NCBI RefSeq assembly: GCF_003001675.1
Contig: NZ_PVYW01000032.1
Coordinates: forward strand, 1 to 64,000
Length of the DNA: 64,000 nt
Direction of reading: 5' to 3'
DNA from: Cohnella sp. SGD-V74
GTDB taxonomy: Bacteria > Bacillota > Bacilli > Paenibacillales > Paenibacillaceae
The notes below the pieces were generated by a model. That model saw only the letters and a list, made by a program, of their open reading frames with translations. It did no database searches and was not told the DNA's origin. The position numbers were made by a program, and so were the translations under genes. The first letter of the stretch is position 1; the number at the start of each line of letters is the position of its first letter. Below are positions 17,791 to 26,889 of this stretch, piece after piece.

Positions 17791-18503
17791 TGCGCGACCC
17801 TGCCGCCGTTCGGGGTCGTAAGTGCGAAAAACGCGTTCTCAAGCGTGCCGTGACCGTCAATAACTTCAGCAAGCGTCCCGTCGGCGACGATTCGCCCCTG
17901 GTTAATGACAATGACATCGTCAACGGTCTCGGCCAACTCTCCCATCAGATGGCTGGATAACAGCACCGTACGGCCCGTTGCGGCTCGTTCGCGCACCAAC
18001 GTTCTGATCCAGCGGATGCCTTCCGGATCGAGACCGTTCACAGGTTCGTCCAGAATCAGGACTTCGGGATCGCCGAGCAGCGCGGCAGCGAGCCCGAGTC
18101 GGCGCCCCATGCCGAGGGAGTAGCTGCCGACTCGTTGGGACGCAGCATCGGTCAGACCGACGATCGCCAATACTTCGTCGACCCGGGAGCGAGGCAAGCC
18201 TGCGGAACGGGCGATCCAGTTCAGATGCGCGCGTCCGGTTCTGGCGCGGTGAGCGCCGGAGCCGTCGAGCAAGGCGCCAACGGTGGCGAGCGGGTTGCGA
18301 AGACGCGCGTACGGTACTCCGTTAATAAGCGCTTCGCCTGAAGTGGCGCTGTCAAGCCCTAGCAAAATGCGGAGAGTCGAGCTTTTGCCTGCACCGTTAG
18401 GCCCAAGGAAGCCGGTCACCCGGCCGGACCGCGCCTGGAAGCTGATGCCGCTGAGAATCGTGCGGGAACCGCGGCGTTTGACGAGTCGATGGATGGTAAG
18501 CAT
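17787..18503 (-). CDS. ABC transporter ATPase (BcrA/lantibiotic-export type)
   Basis: 238 residues. Walker A is GPNGAGKS (34-41), the signature is YSLGMGRRLGLA, and Walker B is VLILDEPVNGLDPEG. It has the short length typical of drug or bacteriocin export ATPases. AAGAAGGAGGG precedes the ATG. An interrupted palindrome lies 32 to 51 bp upstream of the start (18535-18554) and is a likely operator for the neighbouring response regulator. It drives the two permeases that follow. Confidence 0.93.
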   Translation of the reverse strand: MLTIHRLVKRRGSRTILSGISFQARSGRVTGFLGPNGAGKSSTLRILLGLDSATSGEALINGVPYARLRNPLATVGALLDGSGAHRARTGRAHLNWIARSAGLPRSRVDEVLAIVGLTDAASQRVGSYSLGMGRRLGLAAALLGDPEVLILDEPVNGLDPEGIRWIRTLVRERAATGRTVLLSSHLMGELAETVDDVIVINQGRIVADGTLAEVIDGHGTLENAFFALTTPNGGRVAQ

Positions 18504-18534
18504 GTGTAGCCCTCCTTCTTAACCTGCTTTTCAT

Positions 18535-18554
18535 TTTAACCGGTTCAGGTTAAA
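18535..18554 (-). promoter_or_regulatory. Palindromic operator upstream of the ABC exporter genes
   Basis: Arms TTTAACC (18535-18541) and GGTTAAA (18548-18554) are separated by 6 bp. Another TTAACC-like half-site lies at 18519-18524 and two GTTTAA repeats 11 bp apart lie at 18571 and 18582. Likely bound by the OmpR-type regulator encoded at 19588-20319. Confidence 0.5.
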
Positions 18555-18583
18555 TGCCGGGGAGGGCTCCGTTTAAATCCAGT

Positions 18584-19591
18584 TTAATTTTTCGCTTGGC
18601 AGATCGTCACGCTTGTGCCGTTCTCATCCGATACCCAATCCGCCTGAAGCTTCATTTCCTTCAACATATGCGCAGTGATCGCAAGGCCAATACCGGCGCC
18701 GCGGTCGGCGGAGGGCTCGTCCATTCCGGGGCCGCGATCTGCGATCGTCAGTCTCTCCAATTCCGCATTCACGGCTATACCGACATATTGGCCGGTTCCA
18801 GCATGTCGGAGGATGTTCTGAAACAGATTGTCAAGCACGCGTGTCATCCATTGCGGATCGACTTCCCAGGAGAACGTCGTCCGCAGCGGCAAATCGGCTT
18901 CGATGTGGAAGCCCGCCTGCTCGAATGCCGGATACCAGGAGGCGATGGAGGCTCTCGCCAACCGTACAATATCCGTTGGAACGGGGTGATACGGGTATTT
19001 GCCCGAGGTGAGCAGCGTGTACGCCAGCAGGTCGTCCATCAGTTCTCCGACGCGTGTAATCGTATGATCGATCGCCCCCAGCGAGTCGCGCCCTTCCACG
19101 CTGAGCGGTTCTTTGCTCAACCTTGAGGCGTGTCCGCGAATAACGGTAAGCGGCGTTCGTAAATCGTGCGACAAATTCGCAATCAATCTTCGCCTGAGCG
19201 ATTCCTCTTCCAGTTCCCGGCGGCGGCTGTCTTCGAGTTGGAGGACCATTCGGTTAAATGACGCTTCCAACTGGCCGATTTCGTCCACGCGCGCGGAGCG
19301 AACGGACATAGGGCGGGGAAGCCGGTCGCCGTCTGCAGGGACGGCCATCGCTTCCTGCAGACGGATCAGCCGTTGGCGGAGGCGATAGAAGAATATCCAC
19401 GAAATGCAGATCAATACGGAAAAGATGAGGCCGATCAGGACCACCATGCTGCGATATTCATAGAGCGTACCCGCTGGTTCTTCGGAAGGAGATACGCCGG
19501 CAAACAAGAAAATCGCCAGAAGCGGAAGGGAAATCAGAACTAGAAAATGGAACAGCAAATACCGGCGGAAAAACGATCCAAAACGTTTCAT
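18584..19591 (-). CDS. Sensor histidine kinase
   Basis: 335 residues. Two membrane helices (about 11-31 and 49-69) enclose a very short extracytoplasmic loop of about 17 residues, so it probably does not bind a large ligand outside. A HAMP-like region follows, then the H-box LSHDLRTPLTVIRGH with His142 and an HATPase domain with NLFQNILRHAG and DRGPGMDE ... GIGLAI. Its ATG overlaps the regulator stop. Small-loop kinases next to ABC exporters usually respond through the transporter itself; that is inference here. Confidence 0.92.
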   Translation of the reverse strand: MKRFGSFFRRYLLFHFLVLISLPLLAIFLFAGVSPSEEPAGTLYEYRSMVVLIGLIFSVLICISWIFFYRLRQRLIRLQEAMAVPADGDRLPRPMSVRSARVDEIGQLEASFNRMVLQLEDSRRRELEEESLRRRLIANLSHDLRTPLTVIRGHASRLSKEPLSVEGRDSLGAIDHTITRVGELMDDLLAYTLLTSGKYPYHPVPTDIVRLARASIASWYPAFEQAGFHIEADLPLRTTFSWEVDPQWMTRVLDNLFQNILRHAGTGQYVGIAVNAELERLTIADRGPGMDEPSADRGAGIGLAITAHMLKEMKLQADWVSDENGTSVTICQAKN

Positions 19592-20319
19592 AGCCTGACC
19601 CTGTATCCGATGCCTCGAACCGTTTCAACGATTTCCGGCGCGTCCGGGTTTCGTTCCAATTTCTTGCGGAGGTGGCGAATATGGACCATCAGCGTTTTGT
19701 CGCCCTCCATGTACGGTTCACCCCAGATCGCTTCAAAAATGTGTTCTTTAGGCAGAATTTGATTGGGCCGGCTCAGAAAATACATCAAAATTTGATGCTG
19801 CTTGCCCGTCAGTATAATTTCTTCTCCCGTACTTTCATTCAGCACTGTATTCTCGGTCATGTTCACGACGATATGCTGTCCGAGCTTCAGGCGCTTCGGA
19901 ATCCCCGATCCGTTTCTGCGAAGCAGAACTTCCACTCTCGCTGCCAACTCGTCGATATGAAAGGGCTTGGTCACATAATCGTCGGCGAACTTAAGCCCCG
20001 CCAGCTTATCATCGACAGCCGACCGAGCGGACAGGAGCAAAATCGGTACCGACGGGGCTGCTCTTTTTAATCGTTGACCGATCGTAAAACCGTCCAGCCC
20101 GGGAAGCATAATATCGAGGATGACGACATCTTTCTCAAGCACTTCCCGTTCCGCGCCTTCTCCGGATGTTAGCCACTGTACCGCATAGCCGCGCTGCTCC
20201 AATTCCTCCTTGACCCACTGGCCGATTTCCCGGTTGTCTTCAATATAGAGGATGCCTCTCGTTCTTTCGGTTCGAAACTGTTCCGGCGTGTCGGCAGCCA
20301 TCCATCTCGCATCATTCAT
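19588..20319 (-). CDS. OmpR-family response regulator
   Basis: 243 residues from ATG 20319, chosen because GAAGGAG lies eight bases upstream; a longer frame reaches 20337. The receiver has the acidic pair IED and phospho-acceptor Asp69 in VVILDIMLPGLDG, then the conserved KPF. The winged-helix output domain ends with TVRGIGYRVRL, typical of OmpR/PhoB. It is the first gene of the minus-strand set and probably acts at the palindrome upstream of the ABC genes. Confidence 0.93.
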   Translation of the reverse strand: MNDARWMAADTPEQFRTERTRGILYIEDNREIGQWVKEELEQRGYAVQWLTSGEGAEREVLEKDVVILDIMLPGLDGFTIGQRLKRAAPSVPILLLSARSAVDDKLAGLKFADDYVTKPFHIDELAARVEVLLRRNGSGIPKRLKLGQHIVVNMTENTVLNESTGEEIILTGKQHQILMYFLSRPNQILPKEHIFEAIWGEPYMEGDKTLMVHIRHLRKKLERNPDAPEIVETVRGIGYRVRL

Positions 20320-20457
20320 TTGCCTTGTCTCCTTCATCGCAACGGGCTCTATCCGCTCAACCTGACCATACGAATATACGAATTGATTTCACAACGATTA
20401 TACATTTTGCTTATCCAGCGATCAAAACGATTTATAGGGCTTTTCGGATGCTGTCCC

Positions 20458-20539
20458 GGCAGGAGGCTCGTACTTAGGACAAGTTAGCGTTATAATCTGA
20501 TTAGAAAGGGGACGGGATCACGATGGAATTCGAAGCGGT
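20458..20539. repeat. Right copy of the 46-nt direct repeat (partner at 14084-14129)
   Basis: It spans the promoter region and first codons of the AlkD-like gene. Both parts of the left copy are present here, separated by 36 bases that include TATAAT at 20491-20496 and the ribosome site. This is the intact version. Confidence 0.75.
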
Positions 20540-21215
20540 AATGCAGCAGCTCGAAGCACTCGGCAAGGAACGGTTAAAGAAGATGTACATGTCCAACGGA
20601 GCGCATGAGCCGCTGTTCGGCGTCGCTACAGGCGAGATGAAGCCGATGTCCAGAATCATCAAGAAAAATCAGCCGCTGGCCGAGCAGTTGTATGCTACGG
20701 GCAATTACGACGCGATGTATTTTGCCGGAGTTATCGCCGATCCGAAAGCAATGACTGAGGCGGATTTCGATCGGTGGATGGAGACCGCTTATTTCTATAT
20801 GCTGTCGGACTTCGTCGTCGCGGTTACGCTCTCTGAGACGGACATTGCGCAAGAAGTGTCCGATAAATGGATCGCCAGCGGGGAAGAGCTGAAAATGTCA
20901 GCAGGGTGGAACTGCTACTGCTGGCTGCTGGGCAACCGTCCGGATCACGAATTTTCCGAAAACAAGCTTAGGGATATGCTCGAGCTCGTGAGAAACACGA
21001 TTCACGATCGTCCCGAACGGACCAAATACGCGATGAGCAATTTTATTTACACGGTCGGCGTCTCCTACTTGCCGCTCCATGAGGAAGCGGTCGAGACTGC
21101 TAAAGCGATCGGCCAAGTCGAAGTGAAGAAGAAAGTCCTGAACGCTTTGGGGAATATCGAGAAGGCGGAAGCAAGAGGACAACTAGGGTTCAAGCGCAAA
21201 TATGTAAGGTGTTGA
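20523..21215 (+). CDS. AlkD-like DNA alkylation repair / HEAT-repeat protein
   Basis: 230 residues, almost all alpha-helical, with HEAT-like helices and the segments MSRIIKKNQPLAEQLY, WMETAYFYMLSDF and MSNFIYTVGVSYLPL seen in DNA alkylation repair family proteins. AlkD enzymes excise 3- or 7-alkylpurines. This member belongs to a divergent subfamily, and I cannot point to the catalytic Asp/Trp pair, so activity is unproven. TATAAT at 20491-20496 and AAAGGGGACGGG lie upstream. It sits 19 bp before the nitroreductase gene. Confidence 0.75.
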   Translation: MEFEAVMQQLEALGKERLKKMYMSNGAHEPLFGVATGEMKPMSRIIKKNQPLAEQLYATGNYDAMYFAGVIADPKAMTEADFDRWMETAYFYMLSDFVVAVTLSETDIAQEVSDKWIASGEELKMSAGWNCYCWLLGNRPDHEFSENKLRDMLELVRNTIHDRPERTKYAMSNFIYTVGVSYLPLHEEAVETAKAIGQVEVKKKVLNALGNIEKAEARGQLGFKRKYVRC

Positions 21216-21234
21216 GGCAAGGGGAGGCAGCCAA

Positions 21235-21972
21235 ATGAACGATACGATCCGCTTGCTGCAAAGCCACCGCTCCATCCGCAAATTTTTGACGACTCCGATC
21301 GAACAAGACAAGCTGGATGCCATTCTGCACTCCGGACAAATGGCGTCCACTTCGAGCAATATGCAGGCCTACAGCATCATCGGAGTTACCGATGCCGAGC
21401 TCAAGAAGCAGCTTGCCGTTCTGTGCGGCAATCAGGTATACATCGAGCAATGTCCGTTTTTCCTCGTATGGTGCGCGGACCTTCACCGACTAAGCGCCGC
21501 TTCGGCGATGCACGGGACCGAAGCGCAGACGGACACGACGGAGCATTTTATTATCGCGACCGTCGATGCAGCGCTCGCCGCCCAGAACGCAGCCGTAGCC
21601 GCTGAGTCGTTGGGCCTCGGCATCGTCTACATCGGCGGTATCCGCAATCGCATCGCCGAGGTTGCCGAACTGCTTAAGCTGCCGGAGCTCGTCTATCCGG
21701 TATTCGGCATGTGCATTGGTTATCCGGATCAATCGCCTATCTCCCGGCCGCGCTTGCCTCTGAGGGCCGTCTATCATCGGGAATCTTATCATACAAATAA
21801 CGAGCTTGCGGCGATTGCCGAGTATGACGAAGCGACCCGCGAATATATGCTGGCCAGGTCCGAAGGCAGAACGAGCCGCTCTTGGTCGGAGCAGATGGCG
21901 GAACGAATGGCGTCTCCTTCGCGTCTGCACATGCAATCTTTCTTAATGAAGCAGGGTTTTCTGAGAAAATAG
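21235..21972 (+). CDS. nfsA: NfsA-like NADPH-dependent flavin oxidoreductase
   Basis: 245 residues with GGGGAGG upstream. The N-terminal HRSIRKF and the segment SSNMQAYSII are FMN-binding features of oxygen-insensitive nitroreductases; YPVFGMCIGYP and the basic C-terminal tail that contacts NADPH follow the NfsA/FRP pattern. It reduces nitro compounds, quinones or free flavin. Likely co-transcribed with the AlkD-like gene, so both may serve stress defence. Confidence 0.9.
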   Translation: MNDTIRLLQSHRSIRKFLTTPIEQDKLDAILHSGQMASTSSNMQAYSIIGVTDAELKKQLAVLCGNQVYIEQCPFFLVWCADLHRLSAASAMHGTEAQTDTTEHFIIATVDAALAAQNAAVAAESLGLGIVYIGGIRNRIAEVAELLKLPELVYPVFGMCIGYPDQSPISRPRLPLRAVYHRESYHTNNELAAIAEYDEATREYMLARSEGRTSRSWSEQMAERMASPSRLHMQSFLMKQGFLRK

Positions 21973-22207
21973 CCAATGTCCAGGTTCGAGCGTAAGGACG
22001 GAACCGGTCATGTACGGCATTTCCCGATCTGCCGGACAACGGCGGAGAAATGGATCGAATATCGCGGGGCTGTCTCGTCAGGTCGACATTGGATCTGGGG
22101 GGCGGCCTCTTGCCTATTCCCCCTCTTAATAAATTCTTTAGGATTTTCCCGCCTTATTCTTAAAAACTCTCCTTTATCCTGAAGAAAGATAAGGGAGGAT
22201 TCGCAGC

Positions 22208-23128
22208 ATGAAAAAACTATTATTCGCGGCAGCAATTGCGCTTATGCTCGGCTACGGGTGGAATGCATTAAAGCCGGCGGGCTCGGATGAAAATAAAATC
22301 GTCGTGGTGGAAGGGGAGTCTGCGCGCTGGGAAGAGCCGGAGCCGGAGCCGGAGTCGGCGGAAACGGCGATGCTGGATATCGGTCCGGACGAGGCGCATC
22401 AAGGAGATTTGCTGCTCGTCAATTCCCGCCACCCCGTGCCGAAAGGGGCGAAGCTGCCCGACGTCGTTAATCTGTTCGAGCGGCCGGATTTAATGGAAGG
22501 AATCGGCGTGTTGGACAACAGCGTCGAGCTGCCGCCGGATCTGCTGCGCAAGTTGGCCGCGATGATCGATGAGGCCAGAGCGGACGGAGTCGATCAATTT
22601 CTGATTACGAGCGGCTACAGAGACGAGGAAAAACAAGCCGAGCTGTACGAGAAGATGGGGGCAGACTACGCCAATCCGCCGGGCTACAGCGAGCATAATC
22701 TGGGACTGTCGCTCGATGTCGGTTCTTCGCTCGGGCTGATGAAGGACGCGCCGGAGGGCAAGTGGCTGGAGCAGAACGCCTGGAAGCACGGCTTCGTGCT
22801 GCGCTATCCGGAGGACAAGACGGAAATAACGGGCGTTAAGCACGAGCCTTGGCATTTTCGCTACGTCGGGCTCCCGCACAGCGCGATCATGCAGAAGCGA
22901 GGCATGGTGCTGGAAGAGTATCTGGACTACCTCAAAGAACAAGGACGGATTCAGGCGGAAGTGAACGGAACGGCGTATACCGTGTCCTACTACTCCGTGA
23001 AGGCGAGAAAGCCTTTCTCCATTCCGATCGAAGGCAGTTACGAGCTTTCCGGGGACAACATGGGCGGGGTTATCGTTACGACTTGGGGCGCCGGCTCGCC
23101 GGGCGCGAAGGAGGCCGGACCTTCGTGA
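22208..23128 (+). CDS. vanY: VanY-like D-alanyl-D-alanine carboxypeptidase (M15B)
   Basis: 306 residues. A short signal or anchor helix (1-19) is followed by an acidic EPEPEPES stretch and the zinc peptidase domain: SGYRDEEKQAELY, the metal motif SEHNLGLSLDV, and EPWHFRY supplying the catalytic Glu and third His. It removes the terminal D-Ala from peptidoglycan stem peptides outside the membrane. AGGGAGG precedes the ATG. There is no VanA/VanH/VanX or VanRS nearby, so it is more likely wall remodelling than full glycopeptide resistance. The last bases overlap the vanZ start. Confidence 0.92.
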   Translation: MKKLLFAAAIALMLGYGWNALKPAGSDENKIVVVEGESARWEEPEPEPESAETAMLDIGPDEAHQGDLLLVNSRHPVPKGAKLPDVVNLFERPDLMEGIGVLDNSVELPPDLLRKLAAMIDEARADGVDQFLITSGYRDEEKQAELYEKMGADYANPPGYSEHNLGLSLDVGSSLGLMKDAPEGKWLEQNAWKHGFVLRYPEDKTEITGVKHEPWHFRYVGLPHSAIMQKRGMVLEEYLDYLKEQGRIQAEVNGTAYTVSYYSVKARKPFSIPIEGSYELSGDNMGGVIVTTWGAGSPGAKEAGPS

Positions 23129-23652
23129 AGCTGAGAACGATCGTGCTGCAAGCGATTCTCGCCGTTTATTTGTATTTTCTAGTTAAAATAATTCTGTTCA
23201 AAGGTCATTCCGCGGATGTCTCCTTGTTGACGGAGCAACTGAAGATCGGCTTCCAGGAACCGGCACGCATCCTGACGAGGATCAAGCAGGGAAACCTGAT
23301 TCCGCTGCATGAAATCACGAGCGCGCTGAACGCCGGTACGGGACACAGCTCGATGAACTTGTATGGAAATTTCTTGATTTTCGTGCCGCTCGGGCTGCTG
23401 CTGGCAGCGCTCGGAGCCCGCAAGGGAACGAGGTCCGCCAAGAACGTCTTGGCGATCTCGTTCTTTCTCAGCTTGGCGCTGGAAATGTCCCAGGCGATTT
23501 TCTCCATAGGCAGCTTTGACGTGGACGATCTGATTTTGAATACGGCGGGCGGGATGGCCGGCTGCGCGCTGTACGCTCTGTTTGCCAAAGCAGGGCGGAA
23601 AAAAGCCGATGAACCGGATTACGAATCCGACACCACCGTTAAAAGTTCTTAA
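23125..23652 (+). CDS. vanZ: VanZ-like membrane protein
   Basis: 175 residues from GTG 23125, which overlaps the vanY stop. The frame is open further upstream but that part is a shadow of vanY. Hydrophobic helices include AVYLYFLVKIILF at the start, and the VanZ signature NLYGNFLIFVPLGLLLAAL and SFDVDDLILNTAGGMAGC is present. VanZ proteins are linked to teicoplanin or lipoglycopeptide tolerance by an unsettled mechanism. Coupling with vanY suggests joint action at the cell envelope. Confidence 0.88.
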   Translation: MKLRTIVLQAILAVYLYFLVKIILFKGHSADVSLLTEQLKIGFQEPARILTRIKQGNLIPLHEITSALNAGTGHSSMNLYGNFLIFVPLGLLLAALGARKGTRSAKNVLAISFFLSLALEMSQAIFSIGSFDVDDLILNTAGGMAGCALYALFAKAGRKKADEPDYESDTTVKSS

Positions 23653-23797
23653 AAAAGGAGCACAAGCCGCTTAAAAAGCCGCATACCCCTTTCCCGTCGC
23701 GTGCTCTACAATGGAACACACACAACCGCGCGATCCGATAGCCGTTTCGGAGGATTGCCGGTTTTCAGCCATCTTAGCCGTTGCGGGGGAATGAAGG

Positions 23798-25153
23798 ATG
23801 CGGGATCTATTCGACGTAAAAGATTACGGGGCCTCGGGCGACGGAATGACCGTCGATACGAAAGCCATTCAAGCGGCGATCGACGATTGCTTTGAGGCAG
23901 GCGGCGGTTATGTCGTGCTGGCCGGAGGCACGTTCGTGACGGGAACGATTGTGTTGAAGTCGAACGTCTATTTGCGGGTGAATCCGTCGGGGACGCTGCT
24001 GGCCAGTCCGCATATTGTCGACTATCCGGACGGGACGCATTATAATCGGTATATCAATGAGAAAGAAATGGATAAATGTCTGATCTATGCCGAAGACGCT
24101 CACAACATCGGCATCGTCGGCCATGGCGAGATTAATGGAAACGCCGATTGCTTCCCGAACGAGGGCAGCATTTACCGTCCGATGATGATCCGCATGCTCC
24201 GCTGTCGCAACGTTCATGTCAAAGGCTTGCGGCTCTATAACTCGGCGGCGTGGACGACGGCTTTCCTGGACAGCGAGAACATCTGGTGCGAAGATTTGGA
24301 CATTTGCAACGAGAGGCGCTACAACGGGGACGGACTGGATTACGACGGCTGCCGCAACGTGTTTATCGCCAACTGCAAAATTCGCGGCACGGACGACAAT
24401 CTCTGTCTGCAGGCCAGCAGCAAAGCTTATCCGATGAAAAACGTGCACATTACCAATTGTCACTTTTCTTCCATTTGCGCGGGCATTCGCATCGGACTGA
24501 AGTCGATCGGAGACATCTCCAACGTCGCCATCCGCAACTGTACGTTCGAGAACGTATGGCGCGAAGGGATCAAAATCGAATGCACCGAAGGCGGCAGCAT
24601 TACCGACATCGTCGCCCAAGGGCTGGTCATGCGGAACGTCCGGCGGCCGGTTTTCGTGCTGCTGAACAATCGTCTGGACGTCATCGGCTCCTCTGTCGGC
24701 CTGGAACGGATGCCGGAGATCGGCGCGTTGGAGCGGATCTCGCTCTCCGATCTCGTCTGCACGGACGACGAGGAGATGCACCGTACCCACTACCGCTTCG
24801 CCGACGATGTTATGGGCAGTCCCGCCTTTAACGGCATTCGCGTCGATGCCTGCGCCGATCGCCCGATCCGCGATCTGACGCTCAGAAACGTGACCTACAC
24901 ATTCGTAGGCGGCGTCAAAAGAGAGGATATTCCCTCCGAATATCCGCAGGTTTGGGACATGCGGCTCGAGCATCCGGAGGAAGTGTCCGAAAACTATTAC
25001 CCGGACTGGAGCCGGGCGACGTTCATGGATGTCCGCAACGTCGAGCGGCTTGTGCTGGACGGGCTGAAGCTCCATGCTCTGCGTGAGGATACGAGAGAAG
25101 ATTACTTCGTGGAAAATTGCACAACCTTAAAGAAAGACATCGCGGTATATTGA
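23798..25153 (+). CDS. Glycoside hydrolase family 28 (polygalacturonase-like), cytoplasmic
   Basis: 451 residues, no signal peptide. The N-terminal FDVKDYGASGDGMTVDTKAIQAAID is the classic GH28 opening, followed by a beta-helix. The catalytic region has NGDGLDYDG and GTDDNLCLQ, supplying the Asp residues, and later RIGLKS, equivalent to the RIK motif. Being cytoplasmic, it probably trims imported galacturonate-containing oligosaccharides, perhaps as an exo-enzyme. The YesN/YesM/ABC genes downstream fit import of its substrates. GGGGGAATGAAGG precedes the start. Confidence 0.88.
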   Translation: MRDLFDVKDYGASGDGMTVDTKAIQAAIDDCFEAGGGYVVLAGGTFVTGTIVLKSNVYLRVNPSGTLLASPHIVDYPDGTHYNRYINEKEMDKCLIYAEDAHNIGIVGHGEINGNADCFPNEGSIYRPMMIRMLRCRNVHVKGLRLYNSAAWTTAFLDSENIWCEDLDICNERRYNGDGLDYDGCRNVFIANCKIRGTDDNLCLQASSKAYPMKNVHITNCHFSSICAGIRIGLKSIGDISNVAIRNCTFENVWREGIKIECTEGGSITDIVAQGLVMRNVRRPVFVLLNNRLDVIGSSVGLERMPEIGALERISLSDLVCTDDEEMHRTHYRFADDVMGSPAFNGIRVDACADRPIRDLTLRNVTYTFVGGVKREDIPSEYPQVWDMRLEHPEEVSENYYPDWSRATFMDVRNVERLVLDGLKLHALREDTREDYFVENCTTLKKDIAVY

Positions 25154-25242
25154 ATAACGGGAGAGCTGGAACAGGGGCACGAGACCATTCGCGTCCCTGT
25201 TTTGGCGTTATGGACGAGACGATCCGGGAAGGGGGTAGCCGC

Positions 25243-26835
25243 ATGAAAATAACCGTAGTGCTCGCCGACGACGAACCGATTATTTTGAAGGGGCTCGGCA
25301 AGCTGATTCCGTGGGAAGAGTATGGGATGGAGATCGTCGGTTACGCCTATGACGGGAAGGAGCTGCTGGAGACGATCGAAGCGCTCAAGCCCGACATCGT
25401 CATTAGCGACATCAGCATGCCTCACTATAGCGGCATCGACATCATTAAAGAAATCAAGCGGCGCGAGCTGCCGATCAAAACCGTGTTTATCAGCGCCTAT
25501 CAGGAGTTTTCGTACGCGCGCGATGCCGTTGCTTACGGAGCTGTCGATTACCTGGTCAAGCCCGTCAAGAAGTCGGAGCTTGAAGCAGTCATTGCCAAGA
25601 CGCTGTCCCTGATCCGCGAGGAAAACGAGGAGGATCGCCGCAGGCGCAAGCTGGACCAGTTGGAGCGGAAAAACCGCGACGGGGAAGTGGACGTATGGGT
25701 GGAGCAGTTGGCGGAGGGCGTGTTGTCGGAGCACTCGGAAGGCTACGCGTACTTGCGCAATCAGCTTGCCGGACCTCTGTATGCGGCGGGTATTGTCGGG
25801 ATCGATCCGACGGGCAACGATAACGAACGCTGGCCCGCGGCCACGCAGAAGCTGGTCGAATTCGCCGTCCGCAATATCGTGCAAGAGAGCGTTGAAGCTG
25901 TCGGCGCCGGATATTCGTTCGTCCGGGCGGGGAAGCATGTTTTCGTGCTGAGCTGCGAGGAGCCGGGCGTCCCGATGGAGCTGGCGTCGGCGATCAGGGA
26001 CAACATTCTTAATTTTCTCAAATTGAAGGTTTCTGTCGGAGTAGGCGATCCCGTCCGCGTCCTGTCCCAAGTGCGCGTCTCGCGCGAGCAAGCGGAACAG
26101 GCGCTGGAGATGACCTATTTTACCGGACTGAACCGGGCGATCGGCTATCGCGTGCGCGAACAGCGCAAAGACAGCGAGAACGAATGGTTCACGCTTCAAT
26201 CCGAGATCGTGAAAGGGCTGACCGAGGGCGCATGGGATCATGCGCTGTCCACGATGAGGGCGCTGCTGCAGGTCATCAAGGCCGCGACGATCGGCAACCG
26301 CCAGCTTGCCGTGTCCACCTGCTTCTCTTCGATTCTGTACATCGTGCAGGAAGTGAAAAAGTCCGACGTGCCGATGTCCGATCTGGGCTTCGACATTCAG
26401 CATCTGCAAAGCCGATTGAGACAATACGAGACGTACGAGGCGATGTGCGGCGGCATTGTCGACATGCTCCAGGAGTTGTACGACCGGATCGGGGACAAGC
26501 CGGCCGGCAAGGAGCAAACGTTGATCGCCCGAATCGTCCGGTACATCGAAGCTCATTATACGGAGGACGTTTCGCTGGAATCGGTCGCCGCGATCGCTTT
26601 TATGAACCCTTATTATTTCAGCAGCTTCTTCAAGAAGCATACGAAGCGCAATTTCAAGCAGTATGTCACCGACTTGCGAATGGAGCAGGCCGTCCAACTG
26701 CTTAAGACGACCGATCTGATGGTGTACGAGATCGCGGAGAAGGTCGGCTACAACAATGCGAGGCATTTCAGCGACATGTTCAAGAAGCATACGGGCAAGC
26801 TGCCGCAGGAATTCAAGCAATCTCTCAGGGACTGA
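25243..26835 (+). CDS. yesN: YesN-type response regulator with AraC output domain
   Basis: 530 residues from ATG 25243, chosen for GGGAAGGGGG upstream; the frame is open to 25117. Receiver domain at 1-120 with LADDE and phospho-acceptor Asp56 in DIVISDISMPHYSG. A long middle region (about 135-410) includes a degenerate GGDEF-like part common in YesN proteins. Two HTH motifs form the C-terminal AraC domain (about 425-527), ending EIAEKVGYNNARHFSDMFKKHTGKLPQEF. It should activate the ABC importer that follows when its partner kinase senses sugar outside. Confidence 0.93.
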   Translation: MKITVVLADDEPIILKGLGKLIPWEEYGMEIVGYAYDGKELLETIEALKPDIVISDISMPHYSGIDIIKEIKRRELPIKTVFISAYQEFSYARDAVAYGAVDYLVKPVKKSELEAVIAKTLSLIREENEEDRRRRKLDQLERKNRDGEVDVWVEQLAEGVLSEHSEGYAYLRNQLAGPLYAAGIVGIDPTGNDNERWPAATQKLVEFAVRNIVQESVEAVGAGYSFVRAGKHVFVLSCEEPGVPMELASAIRDNILNFLKLKVSVGVGDPVRVLSQVRVSREQAEQALEMTYFTGLNRAIGYRVREQRKDSENEWFTLQSEIVKGLTEGAWDHALSTMRALLQVIKAATIGNRQLAVSTCFSSILYIVQEVKKSDVPMSDLGFDIQHLQSRLRQYETYEAMCGGIVDMLQELYDRIGDKPAGKEQTLIARIVRYIEAHYTEDVSLESVAAIAFMNPYYFSSFFKKHTKRNFKQYVTDLRMEQAVQLLKTTDLMVYEIAEKVGYNNARHFSDMFKKHTGKLPQEFKQSLRD

Positions 26836-26889
26836 GCGAGGGGGATCGCGGGACGCGCGCTTGTCATCCAGATTGCCGGGGGGAACGCC

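Noticed and set aside
22849..23124. N-terminal extension of VanZ by 92 residues
   Set aside because: This part is out-of-frame vanY sequence; the GTG at 23125 gives a normal-length VanZ starting just before its first helix.
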